A stretch of DNA of 20,984 nucleotides from Euplotes cf. woodruffi 2 WChen-2021 (taxonomy: Eukaryota > Ciliophora > Spirotrichea > Euplotida > Euplotidae), in assembly GCA_021441665.1 (NCBI GenBank), contig JAGYYN010043148.1:1-20984 (forward strand), read 5' to 3'. Shown piece by piece: positions 9,378 through 19,566 of this stretch. Positions within the stretch are counted from its first letter, which is position 1, and each line of letters starts with the position of its first letter. The translations under genes and the position numbers were made by a program. The notes below the pieces were generated by a model that was not told the DNA's origin, ran no database searches, and was given only the letters and a program-made list of their open reading frames with translations.

Positions 9378-11848
9378 TTATAAATAAACCACAAAATAGT
9401 CTCAATAATAATTTCAAATAAATTTCTTAAACTTCACATAATTAAAAATCCAATAATATAAAAACCAATCCCTCCTTCCTTCAAAATAGTCACATAACCT
9501 CTCTTCCCCTTCCCAACTAAACCACATCATCGAATATAGACTCATAAAAACCCATCTTTGCAAATAACCAAACCCCCAAAAATCTCTATACAATCCCCGT
9601 GCAGTCAAATGCCTTCTTAGCGATGATATCGATCATCACAGCATTTGCCATAGAAATAGCATACGTTTATCAAAGGTGGCTGAGTGTTTGGGTACTCTGA
9701 GGGCCTGCATTTTTGTTCAATATATTTTATCAATTCTCCCAATTATATCCACACATAGCCAATCGGCTCTGCAGTCACTAATTGCATATTTAAACCACTG
9801 CAGGTATCTTGGTTGACTGCCTGGGCTATAGAAAATCAATAGAACCGAGTTTGCTTCATTTTCACTAGAATTGGAGCTGTTAGTGGTCGTTAGTTGATAT
9901 TTGCAATTTTTAAATTCATATAAACGTGATTCCAATATTTTTCAATATTTAGTGAAAATAGGCATGATATCATCTAAGGGCGGAATTCGTATTGAAAATG
10001 GCTGGGTAGTATTATAGACTTTTTGGATAGTAACTATGGGCTTAGCAGCCTTGTCATTAGATTTTTGGTTTTGTTGTCATTTGACCCTAAGCTAAAGTGG
10101 TAATTATTGCTGTGCTTGAAGTTATGCTCGTAAGAAAGCATCTCCTCAACGCTGTTTATTTCGTCTCTAATTTTATTCGCCCGTTCTTCAAGAGTCAATG
10201 AATTTATCCCCGTCTTAAGCGAAGCCTTTTGAATTAGCTGAGTGATTTTACTGTCTGTCAGCTTGCCCCTGATCTTGTTTAGCTTTGACTGGATGTAATT
10301 ATTTTGAGGCTTTGGAGATAAAAATCTCCTTTCGATGTTGATTGTTAAAGGCGAGTTTAAATTTTTATTATGAGATAATTCAGGAGACCATATTCGCCTT
10401 TTATCTTTCTTTTTAAGTCATTCATCCTTATCAGTTCTAATAAATTTTTTCTTTAGTTTCAATATTTTATTCTTCATTTCAAAATATCTGTCTTTATTGG
10501 TTACCCGACTCGGGCTAAATATCCTACTGTTCAGCGTTGATTTTTGTGCTGAGAGATCATTACGATCTTCTCTTTTTGTTGAAAGTATTCTCGATTTTGA
10601 CTTTGAATGGGAATCAAATGAAACTCCACTAGCATTTGACTTTTTAATTCTTCTTGAAAGTATTTTATTCACATATTTGATTTCCTCTTTTCTTTTATAC
10701 GCAGAATTATTTGGAGAATTAGTAATCAGGTGAATATTAGAAGAAATCATTGTGTCTCGAATACTTCTTGAATTTGACTTTTCAGTCGACCGGTCGTTCT
10801 TTTTCCTTCTAATTTTAATATTCCTAATCTTTATAATCCTCTGCTAAACGGACTTTGAATAGTTCCGCTATTGTGTTTGATTTCAACAATTTTTCGGTTT
10901 TTAATCTAAAAATAAGTTTAAATGTAATCTCCTTGCCTTATTAATAGTTTTGCCAGTGAGGATCTGCTTGGTTTCTATACTCAATTATAAAAGTCCTTTC
11001 GCCTCAGTACAAACTGCAATTAATAAACTGCAGCTTACTAGTAAATCTGGATGAATTTTGGCACTCAGTAATTCTCGCTCCCACTGGAGTCTTAATGCTT
11101 TCTGCATTTTTACGAGAGCTTTGCTCATCATCAGTCTTTTCAATTGAAGTCTCTATATTTATGACATTCTCAGCCACAGGAGAATTATGTCATTCGTCGT
11201 CTTTTTGGCTCTCGCTTTTCTCTGAAATTACTAAGTACCTAAAAATACAATGAATCAGCTACCTTTTTGAGCTTTGCGCTTGTGAGACTGAAGCTTCGTT
11301 CACTAAATTTATATTTTAGCTGAAGACCAGTAAAGTTCTTAATAGCAAATCAAATCTGAATGATTTTACATGTTTTTTCTTTTCTGTTGCTCTTTTTAGA
11401 AACAGCAGATTTGTTGTCTGACTTCTTCGAGTTTCAGCTGCTTGAGCCTTTTATGCTTGGATGTTGAGGCACGAATAGCTTTCTATTTTAGTGCTTAATT
11501 CACAAACTAACTGAAGTAAACCAGCCGCTTACCTTGTGTATGGTATTAATGAGGCAGTGAGAAGTTCCTTCTTTCTCTCGATAACGCTCTTTTTACTCTT
11601 TTTAAACGAAGAGTTGTCGAGTTTATTTTTAGTCTTGAACGAATTCATTTTAGCATTGCTATTTGCCCTCGACTCCGACTTCTCCTCAATTCATATCAGG
11701 TCTTCTGTGTATTTGTTTATTGCGAAATTTTGGTTGTTTTGGCTCTTTTTTGGGGAATCGTCACCCTCAGAAAAATACGCAGAATTGTTATTTGATGTCG
11801 CTGAGGATTCTTTGACTAGTCTACTTTTGAAAAGAATCTAAATTTCAT
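9378..11848 (-). CDS. Gene J: large Lys/Ser/Asn-rich hypothetical protein with several +1 frameshifts
   Basis: Start ATG 11848-11846. Exons 11848-11533, 11482-11370, 11302-11263 and 11238 down to about 11039 are joined by introns of 50, 67 and 24 nt. +1 shifts near the start at GAC-TAG (11818-11816) and AAA-TAA (11790-11788). The join between 11038 and 10905 is unresolved: one intron of about 64 nt, or a longer one from a GTACTG donor, are both possible. From 10905 the frame LKTEKLLKS...LAEDYKD shifts at GAT-TAG (10826-10824) into a frame open to TAG 10036-10034. Proposed shifts at CCA-TAG and at CTA-TAA (10014-10012) lead to a last open frame ending at TAA 9378. A segment LEERANKIRDEINSVEEML (around 10170) is helical and resembles the family motif. 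The last 70 codons (below about 9600) are oddly Trp/Tyr/Phe-rich and may be non-coding. No known domain. Confidence 0.66.
11239..11262 (-). other. 24-nt mini-intron of gene J
   Basis: GTAGCT...TTTTTAG; phase 2. Joins QAQSSK to RYLVISEKSESQKDD in a frame open to about 11039. Confidence 0.68.
11788..11790 (-). other. +1 frameshift site AAA-TAA (gene J)
   Basis: ILSDIK-TAA continues as NNSAYFSEGDDSPKKSQ, open for about 85 codons to the donor at 11532. A second site, GAC-TAG, lies only nine codons upstream at 11818-11816. Confidence 0.8.
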
Positions 11849-12253
11849 AATTCTAAATCATTATGGTATTTTTTAATTAAAAAGAAAATAAAATAGTATT
11901 AATTAAAAAAATATTTTCTAACTCATTAATAGAAATAAAAATATTTATATAGTAAAAAATAAAAATTAGCGAAGTGATTACTTCTTATTTGACATTCATT
12001 TTTTGAAAATTTTTTGTTCTTGAATTGAGATTCTTTTAAAGTTTGAGTTTTATGTATCTGCTTAAAACTACAGCTCTTTTTAATGTCTCATTCTGATTTA
12101 TTCTGCATACATAAGTTAAGTTACTATTTTATTTACATATTTTAAATTTTAGATTTTTAGTAAATAAAACCAATATCATCAGGAATGCTTCTTACAGCAT
12201 ATATAGTTCTTTTATTTTCTTCTTCCTTCTATATTCTATTACTGACCAGCTAT
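11849..12253. other. Spacer between gene I (3' end) and gene J (5' end)
   Basis: About 400 bp of A/T-rich sequence with long A and T runs, no convincing open frame. Presumably holds the gene I 3' end and the gene J promoter. Confidence 0.55.
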
Positions 12254-13973
12254 TTAACTATTTACCTGAGAAGCAAGTCAAGAGCTGTGGCTGCTCTTCA
12301 TGACTCTTGAAACAGACTCGCTCGTAAAGATTTTGTATTTATTATTGCCTGTGCTTCTCTTAACTTTATGAGTCGACTTATTTTCACTAAAGATTTCAGA
12401 GTATGTGCTTTTAGCTACTTTCTTATACGGGTCAGCATCGTGCTCTTTATTGTCCTTCTTAATCATACTAATCAGCTTCTTCACAGATAGCGGGATCTCG
12501 TTGAATGACTTGCTCGGCCTTCGCACTTTAATCTGAAAATGGATCGAGTTCTTCCTATCATCTAAGATTTTAGAGGAATGTTCCGACGATGCCTTTGGTG
12601 ATTCTATATTGCCGGATCATAAACGTGATTATATTATTTTAAGCCTCTTTATGATCTCCAAATCTCGGAAAGCTTACTTTTTACTTCATCAGGTTTGTTT
12701 CTAAATAATTTGATAGTCTATCGGATGTACTTACTTAAACGGCATTACTGGGTTTTGCTTAACCGATACTTTTGAGCTTGTAAAACTCTCAGATTCAATT
12801 GACGAAATATAAGAAGCAGTCACCCTCCGGTCTTGGCAGCTTTTTTGCATTGACGGCTGCAGGGTATCGTTTCTGATCATGCTTTTGAACCGTTTGACTT
12901 CTGCAGGCTCACGTTAGATGATAAGTTGAAGGAGGAACAAACAAAGCTTAGTTTATTTAAATCAAAGCTGTGTCTACTTACCTTCTTTTATCGGATCGAG
13001 TATGTCTTTTCCACTGACCACGGTGTTTCTCGGTTTGTTTGATATAAACGACTTTTTGTGAAGTTGCGATTCTATAACTATAAGCGACTGCAATACCGCT
13101 TGAATTGTTATTTGGCTTCAGCAAGTGAGTGATGTTAATATCCGAGTATCTTCCAGGAAGCGGAGACTTTTTGATTACTCCATCAACGATTTTACTACAT
13201 ATTTAACAAACTATATTACTTAATCTTTTCTCTATTCTCCTTCATGCTGTATTCGGACTGTCTGTGTTTTTCACGGCTAAATGAGGCCATTTTAATTTGT
13301 GGTTTGATAATGACAGATTTAAGCCGGTTTAACTCTTAAGTCAGTAAGTAATTGAAATCAATAACAGCTTGAATTCTCATTATTACTAACGTTTATAAAT
13401 TGTTCTTACTTGAGAGTTAAATTCAACGCCTCTAATTTTTCAATTGCAGATGCTCGATGCCGCATTTGGTATGGCTTTGCACATTTATTTAATCATGGCG
13501 CTCAGGTCGTAAGTCTGGTTTGTATCTATTTTGCCTGGAGAGTGATTTCCTTCAATATGGTGGTTGACCTTCTTCTTCGTCAGCTCCTTCATTCACTTTT
13601 GGAATGGCAGTGGGTTCTTACTGAACACAAAGGCAGTAATTGGGTTCCACTTGAAGTTCGAGGAGTTCTGTAGGATACGATACAAATGCTTACGGATTCA
13701 TCGAAGGTCATGCATTTTTGCTCTTGGTCGACAGACTTCAAATAAGGAGCGTAAAAGTAGTCCATTTTTTGCTCCATCGAAGTTTCCTCTTCGACTTTGT
13801 TCTTTTTCTTTCTGATCTTATGGCAATGCTTGGTCTTGCGCCTCTTGCCGATGAAGGATGCTCTGACCTTCAAGCAGGAATTGAACATTGGAGCTCTATT
13901 CGGTGAAAGCGAGCTTCTGATAATGTTATTGTCTAAAAATAAATTAGTCAATTTTCTCTCTAAAAATCAACAT
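12254..13973 (-). CDS. Gene I: 475-residue hypothetical protein, 8 exons, three +1 frameshifts
   Basis: Start ATG 13973-13971, stop TAA 12256-12254. Exons 13973-13694, 13667-13410, 13385-13220, 13194-13097, 13071-12982, 12900-12735, 12700-12678 and 12603-12254. Introns are 26, 24, 25, 25, 81, 34 and 74 nt, most with GTAAG donors. +1 shifts: GAC-TAA 13946-13944, AAA-TAA 13487-13485 and GCT-TAA 13321-13319. Total length is divisible by three. The N-terminal 60 residues end in a very basic stretch (GKRRKTKHCHKIRKKKNK) that could be a nuclear localisation or nucleic-acid-binding patch. Further on are NFKWNPITAFVFSKNPLPF and SPLPGRYSDINI; the latter faintly recalls Pro-Gly-Pro repeat flagellar proteins, too weak to name. 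DPIKEEVKRFKSMIRN spans a phase-1 intron and resembles the F/G/H helix. The C-terminus is Lys/Ser-rich. Function unknown. Confidence 0.76.
13386..13409 (-). other. 24-nt mini-intron of gene I
   Basis: GTAAGA...ACGTTAG, phase 2. Among the shortest introns in the window. Its removal keeps the frame through the next exon to the GCT-TAA shift. Confidence 0.68.
13485..13487 (-). other. +1 frameshift site AAA-TAA (gene I)
   Basis: YDLSAMIK-TAA continues as KCAKPYQMRHRASAIEKLE in the +1 frame up to the 24-nt intron at 13409-13386. Confidence 0.8.
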
Positions 13974-14757
13974 TTCTAGTTTTTTAAATACATTATTTTT
14001 ATTAATGAAAAGCATAAATGGTGCTATTTTAAATAACTTTTTTTTTAGTTTTAGTTTTTTAATTAGAATAGAGTTATTAATATATTTCGTTGATGATATT
14101 TATAATTATTATCTTAGCAAGTATTTAAAGCAGCATTTGATGTTTTGAATTTAATAGTAGCTTTATGATAGAAATCGAATAATTGTCGATAAATTGATCT
14201 CCAGTTTTTCACAATCGTCACAAGTCACATCAACTCTTAGTTCTAAAATCTTGTATTTTAGACTGTACTAAATCACATGCAATTGCAGCAACTTCATAGT
14301 TAATACTTATAGTATTTTACAATAATAAGCTCCATTTTTATCGAAGAAAATTCTGAAAAATGAGAAATAACCAAAATTTGATGAATAAATTAATAAATCC
14401 TCTCTTTACTCGAATAAAATCGATCAACCGTCATATCGAGTATGAATTAATTTTGATTGCAAACAAAAATAGCAATATTTATATTAAAATCTGTTCGTTC
14501 AAAAAAGCCTAAATTTATATATCTGATTTATAAAAAACAGTCTCATCAGATATAAAACCAAACCACTGCGGGTATTGCAGATTGTATATTTTCGAGCTGA
14601 TATTTAAAATGCTAATATTTAGTCTGACTGCTGCTAAGTTTTATAACTAAAGCAAATACGCATTGGCCAGTGCTGCTTGCTTTATAAATAGCAGCGAAAG
14701 AATTATAATAACCTGCAGTGATTTAGAATCCACGGAGTGAAGTTAAGAAATGTAGTA
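13974..14757. other. AT-rich spacer upstream of gene I
   Basis: No supported gene. Just upstream of the gene I ATG the minus strand has TATTTAAAA, a possible core promoter. Bases 14560-14720 are less A/T-rich and contain repeated CTGC/GCAG steps but no open frame that looks coding. Confidence 0.5.
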
Positions 14758-14871
14758 TTAAATGCGAGAATCAAAAGCACCTTGGTTCTTGGTCATGTCG
14801 GAGGATGCGTTTAAATGCTTCATTTTATTCTTCAGCCTATTAATATTATTCAATAATTTGTATTCATTCAT
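14758..14871 (-). CDS. Small ORF, 37 residues, uncertain
   Basis: ATG 14871-14869 to TAA 14760-14758: MNEYKLLNNINRLKNKM followed by a Ser/Asp stretch and GAFDSRI. Composition is like the neighbouring genes and a TATATAAAAG lies about 50 bp upstream on the minus strand. It may be a tiny gene, or a final exon of gene H that I could not join in frame. It is short enough to be chance. Confidence 0.3.
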   Translation of the reverse strand: MNEYKLLNNINRLKNKMKHLNASSDMTKNQGAFDSRI

Positions 14872-15145
14872 TTACTAATTGCTAATTTATTCAGCATGGA
14901 GTCGATGTGCAGCTTTTATATATGAGAGATATCACGGATTGCTAAGGACTACTGAAACACGATATTTTATTATAAACTGCAATACGAGATGAAATCGAGA
15001 TAGATGAAGATTTGGAGAAATTAACATCCAGAATATTAAAAATTATTTATTTTGTGCTTAATGAAATTTAGTTTTTGCTCAATTTTTTACAAGATGATAA
15101 TTAAAGAAAATTTTGCAGGTTTTTTATTTTAGCCAATTTCCGAAT

Positions 15146-16509
15146 TTATGCGTTTTTTAACATTCAAATACCTTTAATAGCTAATACACTTGATTTTGTA
15201 TCTGATCTTTTATCTTTACTAGAGTCTGACGCAGATCAATTCGGAATATCTTTTGATCTAAAGATAGTTGATTTAGTGCTTCAAAAAATATCAATTAAAA
15301 AAATAATTTCCAGAAAAAATTTGAATTGATTCTCTTACGATTGAACATCTTGACCATTCCAAAAAGAACCAGAGTGGTGTTGATCTGGAGTAACTCATAA
15401 TTTCCTCTGTTTATTTTTAAATTTTAGTATTTTTAAAAAGTGGTTGTTATTCCTTCGATATACAATCTTGTTGTCATGAACACACTTCGGTTTATTCTTT
15501 ATCTCAAGTAAATTAATATTTTTAAAATTAATCTTCAACTGTGGCAATTTGCGCTTTCTCTGGTTATTATGACAATTGTCCAACCCCAACGTCTGATGAT
15601 CTTGGAGTCCAAGTTTACTTGCAGTCGATTAAGCATATATCTTGACTGCGTGTAATTGGCGAGTGAGTTTTAGCATCTAAAAATGACTAAATCAGCGTAC
15701 TGTGTTTCTTCCTAAGCCTGGCAACTTCGACTGTATTTACGATCTTTTTCAATCGTTTCACTCGTTCATAGACGCAGTTTAGTGAAGCCGGGTATAAATT
15801 TGCAATGTTCACATTTGGCAGTTTCACACTACTCCGATGCGGTTTCTTGAGCAGTCTAAGATATTTGTGATTTATGGTTACTTAGTTTATGCTTTTGTTT
15901 TTTATTTGGAGACTCTTGATTGAGCGAGTGATGCTCTGAGTGTTTTTGGATTTAATTTGCACATTCAGACTGCTGTTAATTGGAGTTGCATTTATAAAGT
16001 AGCTGTAAGGATTTGATTGGAGGTCGAGGGTATCTTGATAATCGAGGGTTTGATTGCTTGCTTTAAAAATTTTTAAGATATTGATTTTTTGGATTTTTAT
16101 TGGAGGATTTTTGGCACTTTGAATTTTGGTGTAAAAAGTTTAGTTTAACGATAATTTGTTGGATTATTTCAGATTTGAGATCGTTACAGATACAGAAAAA
16201 ATTAGGCTATGTATACTTTTGAGATCGATTAAGGAATAAGGTATGCTTAAAATTCATTATACTATCTGATATCGATTAAAAATTAATTTTTATTAAGCGG
16301 ATATATTTAGTTTATAAATTTATTATTCGTGAATTGATTAAAGCTAAAATAAAAGAATTGTAAATAAATTAAACCAAATCAATTTAAATTCATATATCTG
16401 ATAAAGAATGAGAAATTCAACTTCGTGAATTTAAAAGTCGCCCAGAAGTACGTCGATCCAACTGAAATGGCTCTTGCAAGTGCACTTGACTTTGACTATT
16501 TGTATTCAT
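15146..16509 (-). CDS. Gene H: third member of the F/G/H family, multi-exon, +1 frameshifts
   Basis: Well-supported part: an open frame (from about 16203) shifts at TTT-TAA 16065-16063 into KASNQTLDYQDTLDLQ, shifts again at AAC-TAA 15884-15882 right before a 26-nt intron (15881-15856), then exon 15855-15701 carries NIANLYPASLN and RVKRLKKIVNTVE. A 24-nt phase-1 intron (15700-15677) follows, then ICLIDCK, an AAG-TAA shift at 15617-15615, a Lys/Asn-rich frame, an 81-nt intron (15338-15258) and a Ser-rich end reaching TAA 15148-15146. The family exon enters in phase 2 and leaves in phase 1, as in F and G. The N-terminus is less sure: ATG 16509 gives MNTNSQSQVHLQEPFQLDRR, but its join to the frame near 16203 is unresolved. 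The 3' end may also extend if GTATTTG at 15171 is a donor. Function unknown. Confidence 0.68.
15615..15617 (-). other. +1 frameshift site AAG-TAA (gene H)
   Basis: SQDICLIDCK-TAA continues as KLGLQDHQTLGLDNCH. The family comparison supports this: G has IDCNKLDHSLG at the same place without a stop. Confidence 0.82.
15882..15884 (-). other. +1 frameshift stop abutting an intron donor (gene H)
   Basis: AAC-TAA is followed directly by the GTAACC donor at 15881. Only a +1 shift here gives the phase-2 entry seen in the matching exon of F and G. Confidence 0.65.
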
Positions 16510-17401
16510 TTCTTTTAATTTATTTATCACTTTTATATTCTATCAATTTAAGCAATCATTATGAAAATGCAGATTTTCACAATTGATCTTTACAAATGAC
16601 TAATTACTGATTTTTAATTGACAAATAATTAAAAATATTATACTAATAAAAGCACAAAATTTATTATATCGTAATTAAAAATATAAATTAGATAAAATAA
16701 AGTCTCACAAACGAAAAATCTAAATTTACTGAATTATTTACCAACCAAAACTCCTTAATGAATACCAATTACTCCATAAAACCAAAATTTCACTAACTCA
16801 TTCCTTCATTGCAACAGTAAATAATCAGTAGTGCAAAAATTATCTTTGCTATTTATCAAAACTATTCCATCGTCTCACAATCCTTCATATCCACCACTAC
16901 ACATATTCAATCTTACAGCAGTCTGTAAGTAAAACAACAAGCCAAAGACTCATATTAAAACCTGCATTTTACTCCTTCCATAATTACACAGCCATGCTGA
17001 TTATAATGACTATAACTAGCAGCACAAATGCAAAAGTTGAATTAGTAATTACTAATGTAAGCATGTCCAGCCACTAATTGTTTGCATACGAATCAGCCAA
17101 TAGTTTACACACATTCTTAATCTGCCTCTGCTCGGTTAGATTCTAAGATCCATGTAATTCCAAATAATTTCCTAATTTCATTTAAATCACCCTTTTAACG
17201 CAGACTCACTGCTGCGTGGATAAGAGATTCGCTACTTGCTGCTCATGTAATGACTGCGGGAGTTTAGATGCTAAATAACTGCATGAGGGTTGTTTTGGGT
17301 GGGATGGTTTTATATGCTTATTTGATCCACGCCTACGAATTTATTTCCTTATAAATTCTACTGTCATCAAGTATAAAATTGCAATTTATAGAGACAAGTT
17401 C
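16510..17401. other. Divergent promoter region between H and F, with strand-skew switch
   Basis: No supported gene. About 16690-17170 is C-rich and G-poor on the plus strand; from about 17215 to 17320 the bias flips to G-rich, including a run of G2-4/T2-4 steps at 17287-17312. A TATAAAA box sits at 17372-17378, 24 bp before the gene F start codon. Confidence 0.55.
17372..17378 (+). promoter_or_regulatory. TATA-like box of gene F
   Basis: TATAAAA, 24 bp upstream of ATG 17402. Euplotes transcripts usually have short leaders, so the spacing is plausible; A/T-rich background makes chance possible. Confidence 0.4.
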
Positions 17402-18724
17402 ATGTTAGTGAGAAGTCCGCAAAAAAGATTTGTAAAGCACAATAAGAAAAACCCGATCCATTCAGACAGTAGTTCGCCTTATTCATCGACATTTTTAACG
17501 CTTCTTTACGGATCGAGTTGTTATGAGGATAAAACAGAGGAAAATATCGGTAAGAGCTGGTGAGATTAATTCATCAGTTGATTTTAGTTATCGGTCAATC
17601 TCTGACTTGAACTTACCGCTATAAGCGTATGAGTTAAGCTTTATTTTGGTAAAATTATTTTGAACTTTGTTTAAAGTGTATTTTTGGTTGATTTGCTTGT
17701 ATCTTAATAACCTGGTTTATATATCTTAAGTTTTATGCTTTAGATACGACCAACGCAAACCATATTCAAGATGAATTATCAGAAAAGCTATCAAGCGACC
17801 ACCATATCTCTAGTTCTTGATTAGATAAAAAGGACTCACAACAGTCGAATTTTACAGTCAAAAAGACAAAATTTGAAAATGTCATGGAGTCAATGAAGAA
17901 AAAGATGTATTTTGATTTATTTTGTCTAAATTTTGATATATTTTAGATACGACATATATAAAATCTGTATTGTCTTAATAATAAAAAACAACGAGATGAA
18001 TAATTGAAAAATATATTGATGTCTTGTTTATTTACTTCAAGAGAATATTAATTAAAATGATTTTGAATGAAATTATAGATATATCAATTCAAATTCAAAA
18101 CTGAGAATACTAAAGATCATTGATCTGTATCCTTTCCAGTTCAGAGAAGCTAATGCTCGAGTACAAAGAATAAGGCAGATTATTGATACAGTTGAACTAA
18201 GCAACTCACGAAATCAAAAGAGTAAGCCTCAAATGAATTAATCAATAGAGTCTTCATGCTATACTCCAGTCAAAAATAAATCAGAGATTTGTTATATTGA
18301 CTGAGGCAATCTTTTCGATAAATCTAATACAATTGTCAAGAAGAATAAAAGTCCTTCCAGCTCGTCAGTATTAAGTGTAAAAATTGTAAACGAACAGCCG
18401 CCTTTAAAGTCTCGAGTGATTTTCAGTAAAAAGTGTATAAGGACAAATAAAAAGAATCTTAACAAGGAGCTGCCTCAGATAAACAGCGGCAAACGAGATT
18501 TCAGCTGTGAAGTATATCGACACCCAAGAAAGCAGTACTGCGTGTCTCCAAACCTGGATAACAGCGAATACAAATATCGAAAGTCACCTCACTTCCGTAT
18601 GTCTCGATCGCGAGAATTGCAATCAAACCTGGCTTTGAAGAAATTTGAGTCTATCAATATGAGTGTTAAATCGCATGACCGGCTATATTTCCCGATTTCA
18701 ATCAGTAAAATCTCAAGGCCATAA
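17402..18724 (+). CDS. Gene F: F/G/H-family protein, 309 residues, 4 exons
   Basis: ATG 17402, stop TAA 18722-18724. Exons 17402-17549, 17744-17906, 18079-18221 and 18249-18724; introns 194, 172 and 27 nt. The total is exactly 309 codons and no frameshift is needed. Exon 1 is Ser-rich. Exon 2 ends TKFENVMESMKKK, matching RKFKDIMSKMKRK in G. Exon 3 (143 nt, the same length as in G) has KIIDLYPFQF and RVQRIRQIIDTVE. Exon 4 has SEICYIDCG, whose Cys is encoded by TGA at 18302-18304, then a Ser-rich linker and a basic C-terminus with many Arg/Lys/Tyr (RHPRKQYC, SPHFRMSRSREL). No catalytic motif or membrane segment. Probably cytosolic or nuclear; function unknown. It is the cleanest gene in the window and anchors the genetic-code call. 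Confidence 0.84.
18222..18248 (+). other. 27-nt mini-intron of gene F
   Basis: GTAAGC...TCAATAG, phase 1, directly after the IIDTVE helix. Same position and phase as a 45-nt intron in G (20857-20901) and a 24-nt intron in H (15700-15677). Confidence 0.82.
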
Positions 18725-19062
18725 ATAATTGCCACTGTAGTTCTTTTTATCAAATCCAGCCTATATACATAAATAAAATGTAAACAAAGGCATATTGGAT
18801 TGTAATATTTATACTGTACAATTGGGTGAAAGCAGAGTATATTTACATCAGTTATAAATCTATATGATATCGCTGTAAAAACCTAGGTTCATAAATTAAA
18901 TCTAAATATATTCGATTAACAGCGTCTTAATTGTTCATCACATCTATTGTTCAATATTTAAAAGTACGATAAATCAATATTATACTGATTTTGAGATCCA
19001 ATCATCATGAGTGTTAAAATAATATCACAACTCTGCGTTTATAAATAATCATAAAAGCAGGA

Positions 19063-19084
19063 GTAAGGCTCAGCCTGAGCTTAC
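19063..19084. repeat. Imperfect palindrome
   Basis: GTAAGGCTCAG followed by CCTGAGCTTAC; the arms pair over 10 bp with one bulged G and almost no loop. Lies in the F-G spacer. Confidence 0.7.
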
Positions 19085-19180
19085 GTATTGATTGAGCCGC
19101 AGTAAGTGATGGTCAGCAATAATAAATCAGATCAATTGAATATTATTATTAAATTTGAGATAGCTAATTGTAAGCACGCT

Positions 19181-19227
19181 TGCTTCAGCCGCTTATGTTG
19201 ATGTACAGAGCATGTGTGGCTGAAGCA
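19181..19227. repeat. Inverted repeat with 10-bp core
   Basis: TGCTTCAGCC at 19181-19190 and GGCTGAAGCA at 19218-19227, with flanking bases that also partly pair. Spacer about 27 nt, compatible with a hairpin in RNA. Confidence 0.65.
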
Positions 19228-19566
19228 CTGCGACTGGTTAGAGTTAATATTGATAGGGTTATTTTAGGCTTGCAAGGGCAGGTCAGGTACAGACACAGTT
19301 GTGTATTAATATGCAGAAGGGGTAAAGATTAGTTAGATTGGATATTTAATTTAGATAGTTTTATTAGGCTGCTATCAATCTTTAAACTAAAAATTTAGAT
19401 TTATTCGTTTTTACTTTGAGAAATTAGCTTTTGATAAAAACATAAATAATTTGAATTGGTATATTTTTACTGTTGAAATAGAAAGTAATAAATTGTTTTT
19501 AGATAGTTATTTGAATTAATTTTGTAATTAATTATCTTCAACTGGTTATTGTTAATATAGGAATAA

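Larger units (their letters stand above)
18725..19566. other. Spacer between paralogues F and G with GC-richer inverted repeats
   Basis: No supported protein gene. The first 300 bp are A/T-rich. At 19055-19240 the sequence is clearly less A/T-rich and holds an imperfect 22-bp palindrome (19063-19084) and a longer-spaced inverted repeat with core TGCTTCAGCC (19181-19190) and its complement (19218-19227). It could be a structured non-coding RNA or a regulatory element; neither can be shown here. Confidence 0.5.

Noticed and set aside
11536-11841. Plus-strand open frame rich in Phe/Leu
   Set aside because: Antisense of gene J exon 1. The hydrophobic composition is what the complement of a Lys/Asn/Glu-rich frame gives.
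13072-13219. Gene I as a Pro-Gly-Pro repeat flagellar protein, from SPLPGRYSDI
   Set aside because: Only one imperfect motif copy is visible, not the several repeats usual for that family.
13410-13906. Plus-strand open frames opposite gene I
   Set aside because: They lack continuity; the minus strand has eight frame-consistent exons over the same bases.
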